A DNA stretch of 12,298 bases. Source: Calditrichota bacterium. Its GTDB lineage: Bacteria > Calditrichota > Calditrichia > Calditrichales > Calditrichaceae. The translations under genes were made by a program, and so were the position numbers. Location of the stretch: NCBI GenBank assembly GCA_024278715.1, contig JAJRSN010000140.1:1-12298 (forward strand), written 5' to 3'. Below the pieces are notes generated by a model that saw nothing but the letters and a program-made list of their open reading frames with translations, did not search any database and was not told the DNA's origin. Positions 1-6,820 of this stretch are shown piece after piece; position 1 is the first letter of the stretch, and every line of letters begins with the position of its first letter.

Positions 1-187
1 AAGAAAGATGAAAAATGACAAAAGAAAAAGATTATCAGAAAGCAGAATGTAGAAAGCCGTGACGCTGATTTGACGTGATAAATGGCAGGAGAGGTACGGT
101 TAACGCTTACACTCTCAACGCTTAACGAATAAGAAACAAAGTGGAATGAGGAAGAAAACCATAAATCCTAAACGTTTGACAAATAGC
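1..187. other. Non-coding flank with short-period A-rich repeats
   Basis: I see no gene here. The first 56 bases are purine-rich and fall into loose 7-nt words; the clearest run is 36-56, with CAGAAAG, CAGAATG and TAGAAAG back to back. Further on, the octamer AACGCTTA occurs twice (102-109 and 117-124), 15 nt apart. The stretch lies beyond the terminator of the nfnAB genes and has no visible link to them. The neighbouring gene on the low-coordinate side is outside the window, so promoter content for it cannot be judged. Confidence 0.45.
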
Positions 188-217
188 AAAAAAGGCAGAG
201 CCGACGCCCTGCCTTTT
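188..217 (-). terminator. Intrinsic terminator after nfnB (probably bidirectional)
   Basis: On the minus strand, 23 nt after the nfnB stop codon, the RNA can fold into a stem AAAAGGCAGGGC with GCUCUGCCUUUU around a GUCG tetraloop. The stem has a GGCAG/CUGCC core, one G-U pair and flanking A-U pairs. It ends in a run of six U residues (the A run at 188-193 on the plus strand). The plus-strand reading also gives a stem followed by UUUUCAUUUUU, so it may stop transcription from the other side too. This is the clearest intrinsic terminator in the window. Confidence 0.85.
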
Positions 218-239
218 CATTTTTAATTTGATCTTCTTT

Positions 240-1667
240 TTACCATTTGCCCGTTTGAATGTACTCGTCGATCGCCGCGGCTGCCTTGCGTCCTGCGCCC
301 ATGGCTAAAATCACTGTCGCTCCGCCGGTAACAATGTCGCCGCCGGCAAACACGCCTTTTTTGGAAGTCTTCATGCTATCGGGATCAACCACAACGGTGC
401 TTCTTCTGCTTATTTCCAGTTCGGGGGTGGTTTTAAATATCAAAGGATTCGGTCCGTTGCCAATAGCAACCACAGCCACATCGATGTCAACGGTAAAGTT
501 GGAGCCTTCAACGGGAATGGGGCGTCTTCTTCCCGAATCATCCGGTTCGCCCAACTCCATTTTGATCAGTTCAACTCCTTTAAGCCATCCTTCTTCATCT
601 CCGATAAATTTTACAGGATTGGTAAGCAGCATAAACTGCACGCCTTCTTCTTTGGCATGTTTAATTTCTTCCACACGCGCGGGCATCTCTTTTTCGGACC
701 TGCGGTAAATAATGTAGGCGTTTTTTGCTCCCAAACGCAGCGAAGTGCGTACGGCGTCCATTGCAGTGTTTCCGCCGCCAAACACAGCCACGTTACGATC
801 TTTGCAATCCAGAATCGGAGAATCGTAATCGGGGAATTTGTAAGCCTTCATTAAATTTACGCGGGTTAAAAATTCATTGGCGGAATAAACGCCGTTCAGG
901 TTTTCGCCCTCGATTCCCAAAAACCAGGGCAGACCGGCGCCCACTCCAAGAAAAACCGCGTCAAAGCCTTCTTCTTTAAATAATTCATCCACCGTAAAAA
1001 CCCTGCCGATAATCGTATCGGTTTCGAATTTTACGCCCATCCGTTTCAAACCGTCGATCTCGGTGCGTACAATTTCTTTCGGCAGACGGAATTCGGGAAT
1101 ACCGTAAACGAGCACGCCGCCCAATTCGTGCAGGGCTTCAAAAACCGTAACTTCGTAACCTTTTTCTCTTAAATCTTTGGCGCAGCTTAGTCCCGCCGGA
1201 CCGCTGCCCACAATCGCTACTTTTTTACCGTTCGAATGGTTGACTTCGGGGATATCGATTTTACCCGAATCGCGTTCGTAGTCGGCGACAAAACGCTCCA
1301 GATAACCAATAGCCACCGGTTCGTTACGCTTGCCCACAACGCAAGCCTCTTCGCATTGCTCTTCCTGCGGGCAAACCCGACCGCAGATAGCTGGCAGGGC
1401 GTTGTCTTCTTTGATTTTTTTCACGGCGCCAATAAAATCACCTTCGGCGATCAAGGCGATAAAATCTTTAATCTGAATACTAACCGGACAACCCGCCACG
1501 CAGGTCGGTTTAGGACATTGCAAACAGCGTTGCGCTTCTTCGATGGCTAATTCCGGGGTATAGCCCAAATTAACTTCTTTAAAATTTCTGCTTCGTTCCG
1601 TGGGATCCTGTTCTATCATCGGATGCCGCGGTATTTTCATTCTTTCCTTTGGTGTTAATTGCTTCAT
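240..1667 (-). CDS. nfnB: NfnB-type NADPH-dependent oxidoreductase subunit (GltD-like, 475 aa)
   Basis: This is an iron-sulfur flavoprotein of the glutamate synthase small subunit family. Next to nfnA it is best read as the large subunit of the electron-bifurcating NADH-dependent reduced ferredoxin:NADP+ oxidoreductase, a soluble cytoplasmic enzyme balancing NADH, NADPH and ferredoxin. The N-terminal domain has two cysteine groups for [4Fe-4S] clusters (C48, C51, C56, C60 and C95, C99, C105, C109). An FAD Rossmann motif GSGPAG is at 154-159, and an NADPH site GGGNTAMDA at 297-305 is followed by YRRSEKEMPAR (321-331). The C-terminal FAD segment GDIVTGGATVI starts at 443. Length matches the family. 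The ATG is preceded by GGGAAGGG, and it starts 18 bp after nfnA. A stand-alone GltD/GltA-like glutamate synthase subunit is the alternative; no large gltB-type subunit is present. Existing annotation pipelines often call this family gltA. Confidence 0.9.
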   Translation of the reverse strand: MKQLTPKERMKIPRHPMIEQDPTERSRNFKEVNLGYTPELAIEEAQRCLQCPKPTCVAGCPVSIQIKDFIALIAEGDFIGAVKKIKEDNALPAICGRVCPQEEQCEEACVVGKRNEPVAIGYLERFVADYERDSGKIDIPEVNHSNGKKVAIVGSGPAGLSCAKDLREKGYEVTVFEALHELGGVLVYGIPEFRLPKEIVRTEIDGLKRMGVKFETDTIIGRVFTVDELFKEEGFDAVFLGVGAGLPWFLGIEGENLNGVYSANEFLTRVNLMKAYKFPDYDSPILDCKDRNVAVFGGGNTAMDAVRTSLRLGAKNAYIIYRRSEKEMPARVEEIKHAKEEGVQFMLLTNPVKFIGDEEGWLKGVELIKMELGEPDDSGRRRPIPVEGSNFTVDIDVAVVAIGNGPNPLIFKTTPELEISRRSTVVVDPDSMKTSKKGVFAGGDIVTGGATVILAMGAGRKAAAAIDEYIQTGKW

Positions 1668-1685
1668 GACCCTTCCCGAGTTATG

Positions 1686-2552
1686 TTATTCTGCTTCTTG
1701 TAAGGATTTTATTTTTTCTTCCAGTTTACATTTTTCTTCAAATTTTTTCAGAGCCTCCTCCTCAAACTTCCGATACATACGATTTCGATCCGCCAGATTC
1801 TTAAAATCCACCTTATGCGCATCGAATTCCGGACCGTCAACACAGGCAAACTCCGCCTTTCCGTCAATCAAAACACGGCAGCCTCCGCACATGCCTGTTC
1901 CGTCAACCATGATGGGATTCAGGCTGACAATGGTTTTGATGTTATAAGGACGCGTCACCTCTGCCACGGCTTTCATCATCGGAATGGGACCAATGGCTAA
2001 AACAAAATCGATCTTTTTTCCCTGATCAATAAGTTCCTGCAACTTATCGGTCACAAACCCGTGATAACCGTAAGAGCCGTCATCCGTGGTGATGTAGGCT
2101 TCGTCGCTTACGGCTTTCATCTCTTCTTCAAGGATAACCAAATCCTTGGTGCGCGCGCCGTTAATGGTGATCACATAATTGCCGGCTTGTTTTAAAGCCA
2201 CCGCCGTGGGATAAGCAATAGCCGTTCCCACGCCGCCGCCGATACTTACCGCGGTGCCGAAATTCTCGATATGAGACGGTTGACCCAAAGGTCCGACCAC
2301 ATCGAGGATGTACTCTCCTTTTTCCTTCAAATTTAATTCTTTTGTGGTTTTACCGACTCCCTGAACAATAATCGTAACGGTTCCTTTCTCCGAATCGGAA
2401 TCGGCAATCGTCAGCGGAATACGTTCGCCATGCTCGTGAATGCGAATAATGACAAACTGTCCGGCTTTTCGCTTTTTGGCAATTCGAGGCGCTTCGATCT
2501 CAAAAAGCTTGATGTTTTCTGCTAAAAAGCGGGCATCAACAATCTTGTACAT
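1686..2552 (-). CDS. nfnA: NfnA-type FAD/NAD-binding, [2Fe-2S] subunit (288 aa)
   Basis: This belongs to the ferredoxin-NADP reductase-like family that also contains PyrK and the archaeal sulfide dehydrogenase subunit. Residues 1-95 form the FAD-binding barrel, with the flavin motif RIPLTIAD at 44-51. Residues 100-200 form the NAD-binding half, with GGGVGTA (105-111) and AIGPIPMM (186-193). The C-terminal cluster motif DGTGMCGGC (217-225) plus C237 gives three cysteines and a nearby aspartate, as in NfnA, whose [2Fe-2S] cluster is known to use three Cys and one Asp. The last ~35 residues are charged and look coiled-coil-like. The gene precedes nfnB by 18 bp, so the two subunits are very likely co-transcribed. 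TGGGAAA lies upstream of the ATG. Sulfide dehydrogenase or PyrK are less likely alternatives; there is no pyrD alongside. Confidence 0.88.
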   Translation of the reverse strand: MYKIVDARFLAENIKLFEIEAPRIAKKRKAGQFVIIRIHEHGERIPLTIADSDSEKGTVTIIVQGVGKTTKELNLKEKGEYILDVVGPLGQPSHIENFGTAVSIGGGVGTAIAYPTAVALKQAGNYVITINGARTKDLVILEEEMKAVSDEAYITTDDGSYGYHGFVTDKLQELIDQGKKIDFVLAIGPIPMMKAVAEVTRPYNIKTIVSLNPIMVDGTGMCGGCRVLIDGKAEFACVDGPEFDAHKVDFKNLADRNRMYRKFEEEALKKFEEKCKLEEKIKSLQEAE

Positions 2553-2735
2553 AAGCGTTTTCCCATTTTTATTTTAATAAGACATCCGGAAAAATTTAAG
2601 AGGTAAATTTAGCAACTATAAACACTCAAAACAATAGCAATCCGATATTTCTTAAAAACGCGATACTACTCTGTTATTATTGAGATTACAGCCCCCAAAC
2701 GCAGCGATTAAAATCCATGTTTGTGAAAAATTGAC

Positions 2736-2818
2736 CGCAGATTAAACTGATTGCTCTGATTACGCAGATTGCAGGAAAATCCTTCTTTCCGGCTTTTTTG
2801 ATTAAATCGGAAAATTCT
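2736..2818 (-). repeat. Composite intergenic repeat, copy 1
   Basis: This is the first of three copies sharing the block CGCAGATTAA, then degenerate words of the CTGATT type, then CCTTCTTTCCGGCTTTTT (starting 2781), then GATTAAA and a CGGAA-ATTCT end. This copy lacks the GCTTTGCGGTATTCCGAT block seen at the other two. Read on the minus strand, the middle part is made of words such as AATCTGCGT and AATCAGAGC. Confidence 0.75.
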
Positions 2819-2850
2819 CTTGTATTGTAATTTACCGAATTCTTCTTAAC

Positions 2851-2943
2851 GTGCTTTGCGGTATTCCGATCGCAGATTAATCTGATTGCGCAGATTGCAG
2901 GAAAATCCTTCTTTCCGGCTTTTTGATTAAACCGGAAGATTCT
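2851..2943 (-). repeat. Composite intergenic repeat, copy 2
   Basis: This copy begins with GTGCTTTGCGGTATTCCGAT and continues with CGCAGATTAATCTGATT, a short GCGCAGATTGCAGG section, the shared CCTTCTTTCCGGCTTTTT block (2907-2924), GATTAAA and CCGGAAGATTCT. It is the shortest in its CTGATT-word section, so the copies differ by loss or gain of whole words. Confidence 0.75.
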
Positions 2944-2976
2944 ATGGCATTCCAATTCAATTTACTGATTTTTTTT

Positions 2977-3083
2977 GCGTGCTTTGCGCCTACTTTGCGC
3001 ACTCTGCGGTATTCCGATCGCAGATTAATCTGATTACTCTGATTGCGCTGATTACAGAGAAATCCTTCTTTCCGGCTTTTTTT
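2977..3083 (-). repeat. Composite intergenic repeat, copy 3 with the longest 9-nt word run
   Basis: This is the longest copy. On the minus strand it reads as consecutive 9-nt words TAATCAGCG, CAATCAGAG, TAATCAGAT, TAATCTGCG. After ATCGGAATAC come CGCAGAGTG, CGCAAAGTAGG and CGCAAAGCACG. The shared CCTTCTTTCCGGCTTTTT block starts at 3064. The CGCAGAG/CGCAAAG and ATCTGCG words resemble non-coding repeats I associate with FCB-group genomes, recalled rather than searched. Confidence 0.75.
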
Positions 3084-3201
3084 AGCGATCGGCTCTTGAG
3101 ATAATCCGGAATAAGAACGTAATGCCTGATGCGTAACAAAATGACATTGAACATCTGGCGAATACGGAGAAGTACGCTTAACTAAAAACAAGAATTCAAT
3201 G

Positions 3202-4683
3202 TTAATGAATTTTATTTTCGGGAATCGCGGGAATGATTAACTTTTGTTTCGGAAAAATAAGATCGGGATTTTTTACTTCCGCTCTGTTTGCCCGATAAAT
3301 AATCTGCCAGGGGCTAACATTGTTGTAATATTTTCCGGCAAGCTTCGAAAGCCAATCTCCTTTCCGCACAACATGATACTTCATTTTGTGCAGCACCGCC
3401 TTCCGGTAGTAACTGAGTTCAAAATCCGGACTATTGGGTTTGTCGTGGCATTCCACACATGTTCTTTCGCTGATGGGATTCATGCTTTCTTTTTTATCGG
3501 GATGACCTTCAAAATCCGTGTGACAGGAAACGCAGCCCACATTGACCAATCCCGGTGTTATTTCCGCGCTCACAAAGCCGCCGGATTTACCGAATCTGGT
3601 TGTGTGACATGAAATGCAGCTAACATCGGTGGTGCGTCCGTCTTTGGTGATTACTTCCCAGGCAAAGGCGTGCTGCGTTCTTGACCAGTGATTGTACTCA
3701 TCAAAATGACAGCTCCCGCAATCGGACGGTTTGGGATTGGCTTTGTAAGCACGGTTTGCTTGCTTAGCCTTTAAACTCAAAGAATCGACCAGGGCGTCGC
3801 TTGCGTCAAGATAAGCCTGATAAATTTGAGCCGCCTCCCGAACCACAGGCACGCTTTCCAATTTTACGACTTTATTCTGATAATTTATTACCCGATTCCC
3901 GTCAACTTTCACATCCAGAACGCCGAGATAGTGCGCATAATGTTCAACCTGAAAAATGGCGGTTCCGCCTTCAACAACCGGTTTTTTTAGCAAATTTTCG
4001 GAGTGCGCTCCGATAATAAAATTTATCTCGGGAAATTGTTTTGCGATTTGCTTGTCCTCCTCCAATCCCGAATGCGAAAGCAAAATAATCATCGAAACCC
4101 GCTGTCGTTTAAATTCATTTAAGATTTTCGGCAAAATCTTTCGATAGTCCCGAACCTCAACTTCGCCTATTTTCTCTTTGTCCAGAAAATTCAGAGTTTC
4201 CGGATTTAAAACCCCCGCAATTCCGATTTTTATTCCCGATATCTCTTTAATCAGCCAGGGCTTAAAGAATTCCCAGTCTTTCACACGTAAATTTGCCGAA
4301 ATAAACGGGAAATTCGCTTTTCCGGAAAGAGATCTCAAAAACGGCGTTCCGAACCAGAATTCCTGATCGCCGATATTAACGGCATCGACTTTCATTTTGT
4401 TGTAAAACTCGACGGCGTATTCGGCTTTGGGTTTCCAGTCTTTGGCTGGCAGAAGGTCGCCGGCGTCGAGAAATATGGTATTGGGGTTTTCGGCGCGAAG
4501 TTCATCGACCACGCCAAACGCGTACAACAATCCGCCAAAAAGATTTCCCGGGCAGTGGCAGGCGCGTAAATATCCGTCCACATTATTAATGTAAATAACG
4601 CGGATATCCGTTTGCGCCGGGTAAGCCAATCCGATCAATAAAAAAAAGGATAAAACACCATGTAGTTTTGCTTTGATTTTCAT
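3202..4683 (-). CDS. Secreted metallophosphoesterase-like / tetraheme cytochrome / LysM fusion (493 aa)
   Basis: An exported three-part protein. Residues 1-23 are a signal peptide. Residues 26-275 resemble the 5'-nucleotidase-type metallophosphoesterase domain: the start has INNVDG (32-37) and a CHC motif (42-44), then DAGD (73-76), GDQE (105-108), LSHSG (202-206) and GAHSE (225-229). Several usual metal ligands are changed: the DxH motif reads N34-x-D36, GNHE reads GDQE, and the final HxH reads HxE. Phosphatase activity is therefore doubtful. Residues 320-415 carry four CXXCH heme sites (322-326, 356-360, 384-388, 409-413), like cytochrome c554-type proteins. Residues 436-486 are a LysM domain (YHVVRKGDWLSKLAGKYY, ending KLIIP) expected to bind peptidoglycan. 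Last gene of a three-gene operon; its ATG is 4 bp past the upstream stop, with AGAGGGA as ribosome site. Function unknown; periplasmic location is well supported. Confidence 0.85.
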   Translation of the reverse strand: MKIKAKLHGVLSFFLLIGLAYPAQTDIRVIYINNVDGYLRACHCPGNLFGGLLYAFGVVDELRAENPNTIFLDAGDLLPAKDWKPKAEYAVEFYNKMKVDAVNIGDQEFWFGTPFLRSLSGKANFPFISANLRVKDWEFFKPWLIKEISGIKIGIAGVLNPETLNFLDKEKIGEVEVRDYRKILPKILNEFKRQRVSMIILLSHSGLEEDKQIAKQFPEINFIIGAHSENLLKKPVVEGGTAIFQVEHYAHYLGVLDVKVDGNRVINYQNKVVKLESVPVVREAAQIYQAYLDASDALVDSLSLKAKQANRAYKANPKPSDCGSCHFDEYNHWSRTQHAFAWEVITKDGRTTDVSCISCHTTRFGKSGGFVSAEITPGLVNVGCVSCHTDFEGHPDKKESMNPISERTCVECHDKPNSPDFELSYYRKAVLHKMKYHVVRKGDWLSKLAGKYYNNVSPWQIIYRANRAEVKNPDLIFPKQKLIIPAIPENKIH

Positions 4684-4695
4684 GGAATTAATTCC
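4684..4695. promoter_or_regulatory. 12-bp perfect palindrome at the stop/start junction
   Basis: GGAATTAATTCC sits immediately upstream of the cytochrome-fusion ATG, spans the stop codon of the preceding gene, and partly overlaps the ribosome binding site AGAGGGA. It could influence translation or simply be chance in AT-rich sequence. Confidence 0.3.
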
Positions 4696-6796
4696 CTCTG
4701 TTTTTCCTATGTTTTTCGACAGTCGAAGGCAATTTTCCCATCTTAGAAGGATCCTGATTGATTTTTATTCTAAACGGATCGTCAGGCGAACCGAAAAGAG
4801 CGATGTTTTTATTATTATCGACGGCTTTAAAATAAAATTCCACGCCGTAGTCCGAACCGATAATCAAATCGCCATAATCATTGTCATCGGATATTTTTCC
4901 CATTGTCATGGATTGGAAGGATTCATTGCCCAGACTCCTGTAAAAAACTTCCACCCTATCCACGCCGACGTTATCTTTCACTTTAAAGATCACGGGATAG
5001 ACCAAATTTCCGCCTTTTTTGTAATTCCAGGTTTTTAATCCGAAGTTAATTTTGTAAAAATTATTAAAACTCGGCGGCTCGTTATCCTTGAATCGTGTCT
5101 TTTCATCCACGTTTGCAAGATAAACATTTCTTAAAGAATTGGCGCAATTGTTGTTTTCGTCGCAAGCCCGAACGTAATATTCAATTTGTCCGACATCTTT
5201 TACCGTTGGGCTAAATACAACCCGATAAATTCCGTTTCCCGCCGGACGCATGGGAATCGAGTTTGGTTGTGCATTATTATTGTTTAAAAAGTAATTAAAG
5301 CTAACTTCCTTGATATTATTCTCATCCATTACTCTGGCTTTTAATATAAAAGTCCCGTCGTTTCGTTGAGACAAAGTTTGTGAAATTATGATTTGCGGAG
5401 GCGTAATATCGCGGGATGAAACTTTCATCAAAATAGGGGCGTCCGGTTTTCCGATAAACCCGCTGTTGCCGGCAAAATCCGTAGCCTGAATGTAATACCA
5501 GATATTGGAAGAGGCGATTTCGGCAAAGGGAATGCCGATTCCGTAAACATCCTGTGCAAATAGTTTCATCGAAGCGGATTTGAAGGGACTGAAATTATCG
5601 AAGCGGTAGTGTAAAATAACTTCTTTAACGCGAACGTCGTCCATGACTTTTGCGGTAAAAATAATTTCGTTGGATTTTGCCTTTTCCTGGGGCTGATTGT
5701 AGGTGATCTGCGGCGGGGTGTTGTCAATGGCTTTTATGGTAATGGCAAAAGGCTCGCCGGTAGAAGCTTTTAATGTTCGTACGTTTCCTTCTCCGTCTTC
5801 AGCCTCTATGTAATAATAAATCGCTTTATTTTCGCCGATTTCACCGGCGGGAATAGAGGCGGCATAGACGTTTTTTTGACCGACTTTACGACGCAGCGGC
5901 AACGATTTAAACGGAACCGTCGGTAAAGCCGAATAATAAAGCGTTGTTCTTTTGACCATTTTATTATCGCTGATTTCGGCTTCGATGGGAATGTCCATAA
6001 ATTTACCAGCCGAAAGGACGGGTTCGTGTTGAATAACCGGCGGAGTTTCATCAACTTCCGCGGTGGTTCGCACCAATTTCGCGCCGACTATCATGTCTTT
6101 ATACTTAGAAATGATTTTTGCCAGCGACAGATCATCGGTTACCTGAGTGACTTCCACCAACGCCAGGGTATCGATCTGTTTGTCAAAAACAGAACCGAAC
6201 TGCATTTCGCTGATCACGTAAAAACGTTTTCCTTTATTTATCCCTAATTTTGCCCCCACATCGATAATTATTGAATTGTCATTTCGGATATTTTTTACCT
6301 GCGGTTCCACCGGAATTATTTTTGAGAACTCATCGATAATCGCGTTTGCGACATTATAAAACTTGCTAACGGATTCCGCTTTTTTAAAATTCACCGGCTC
6401 CCAGAGGATGGATTTGTTTTCCACGCTGACCACGCGGACGTTAATCAAAAACAGACCGGCGTCGGAGAGGTTTAATTCGCCGTACATTACATAATCGGCG
6501 GCAATATTGGCATCCTTTCCGATTTTGACCGCGCATTCGGTTGTTGTGCAGCCGTCTTCGCTGATTCCGTTTCTTTTAAACACCGCCTCGATATTTTCAT
6601 CGGAAACCAGCTCGAATTTGGGATTGTTCCTTAGGGCGTTGCGGATGGCTTTTTTTAATGTTTCTATATGCTCTATCGTTATTCCTTCGCCGGCTTTCAC
6701 ATAATAAAAAATAGCGCGCGATTTACGAAATGCGTAAGTATTTTGAATGATGATTAAAATCAGAAAAAACGCTAAAATCCTTGTTATTCGCCCCAT
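4688..6796 (-). CDS. Exported TolB-like / FlgT_C-like / four-Ig-repeat protein (702 aa)
   Basis: I cannot name a function. Residues 1-22 are a signal peptide ending TYA. Residues 27-155 resemble the TolB/LpoB/CsgG-type alpha-beta domain: a helix region followed by FELVSDENIEAVF, then GC-TTTECAVKIG and AADYVMYGEL, with a probable disulfide between C83 and C88. Residues 163-245 look like the FlgT C-terminal (SH3-like) domain, with GAKLGINKGKRFYVI. Residues 249-682 hold four Ig-like repeats, each starting near a PP (252, 361, 466, 574), with a D(D/E/N)-x-V-K-x-V core strand and closing with YYI-x-A-x-D-x-x-GN. This is typical of cell-surface or periplasmic adhesive or scaffold proteins. It is the middle gene of the operon: the ATG follows the caspase gene by 24 bp, with GGAAGGAAG as ribosome site. 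No Bacteroidota-type sorting domain is visible at the C-terminus. Confidence 0.8.
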   Translation of the reverse strand: MGRITRILAFFLILIIIQNTYAFRKSRAIFYYVKAGEGITIEHIETLKKAIRNALRNNPKFELVSDENIEAVFKRNGISEDGCTTTECAVKIGKDANIAADYVMYGELNLSDAGLFLINVRVVSVENKSILWEPVNFKKAESVSKFYNVANAIIDEFSKIIPVEPQVKNIRNDNSIIIDVGAKLGINKGKRFYVISEMQFGSVFDKQIDTLALVEVTQVTDDLSLAKIISKYKDMIVGAKLVRTTAEVDETPPVIQHEPVLSAGKFMDIPIEAEISDNKMVKRTTLYYSALPTVPFKSLPLRRKVGQKNVYAASIPAGEIGENKAIYYYIEAEDGEGNVRTLKASTGEPFAITIKAIDNTPPQITYNQPQEKAKSNEIIFTAKVMDDVRVKEVILHYRFDNFSPFKSASMKLFAQDVYGIGIPFAEIASSNIWYYIQATDFAGNSGFIGKPDAPILMKVSSRDITPPQIIISQTLSQRNDGTFILKARVMDENNIKEVSFNYFLNNNNAQPNSIPMRPAGNGIYRVVFSPTVKDVGQIEYYVRACDENNNCANSLRNVYLANVDEKTRFKDNEPPSFNNFYKINFGLKTWNYKKGGNLVYPVIFKVKDNVGVDRVEVFYRSLGNESFQSMTMGKISDDNDYGDLIIGSDYGVEFYFKAVDNNKNIALFGSPDDPFRIKINQDPSKMGKLPSTVEKHRKNRGN

Positions 6797-6820
6797 AATA
6801 CTTCCTTCCTCATTGATTTG

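Larger units (their letters stand above)
2553..3201. other. 649-bp intergenic region with three composite repeats
   Basis: This gap separates the three-gene secreted operon from nfnA. It holds three related repeat copies (listed separately) and otherwise AT-rich sequence. Two minus-strand open frames cross the repeats (2686-2955 and 2877-3191). I do not accept them as genes, because their reading frames follow the 9-nt repeat period and their peptides repeat NQ-type triplets. The nfnA promoter should lie in 2553-2735, but I see no convincing -35/-10 pair there. Confidence 0.7.

Noticed and set aside
240..1947. Plus-strand open frames opposite nfnB and nfnA
   Set aside because: They are antisense to strongly conserved coding sequence, have no domains, and overlap one another.
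240..2552. Glutamate synthase (gltD) or PyrK/DHODH pair
   Set aside because: The adjacent subunits, the three-Cys cluster motif with nearby Asp, and the absence of gltB and pyrD favour NfnAB; biochemical confirmation is not possible from sequence.
2736..3083. CRISPR array
   Set aside because: Only three long, unequal copies with internal word variation; no constant short repeat with regular unique spacers and no cas genes.
2686..3191. Two minus-strand open frames of 89 and 104 codons over the repeats
   Set aside because: Their peptides repeat triplets such as NQR and NQS because the DNA repeats with a 9-nt period; they overlap each other and lack a clear ribosome site and domains.
3193..3211. 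Terminator after the cytochrome-fusion gene
   Set aside because: The AATTCA/TGAATT stem overlaps the stop codon and is weak and AT-only apart from one pair; the TTGTTTTTAG that follows is suggestive but not enough.
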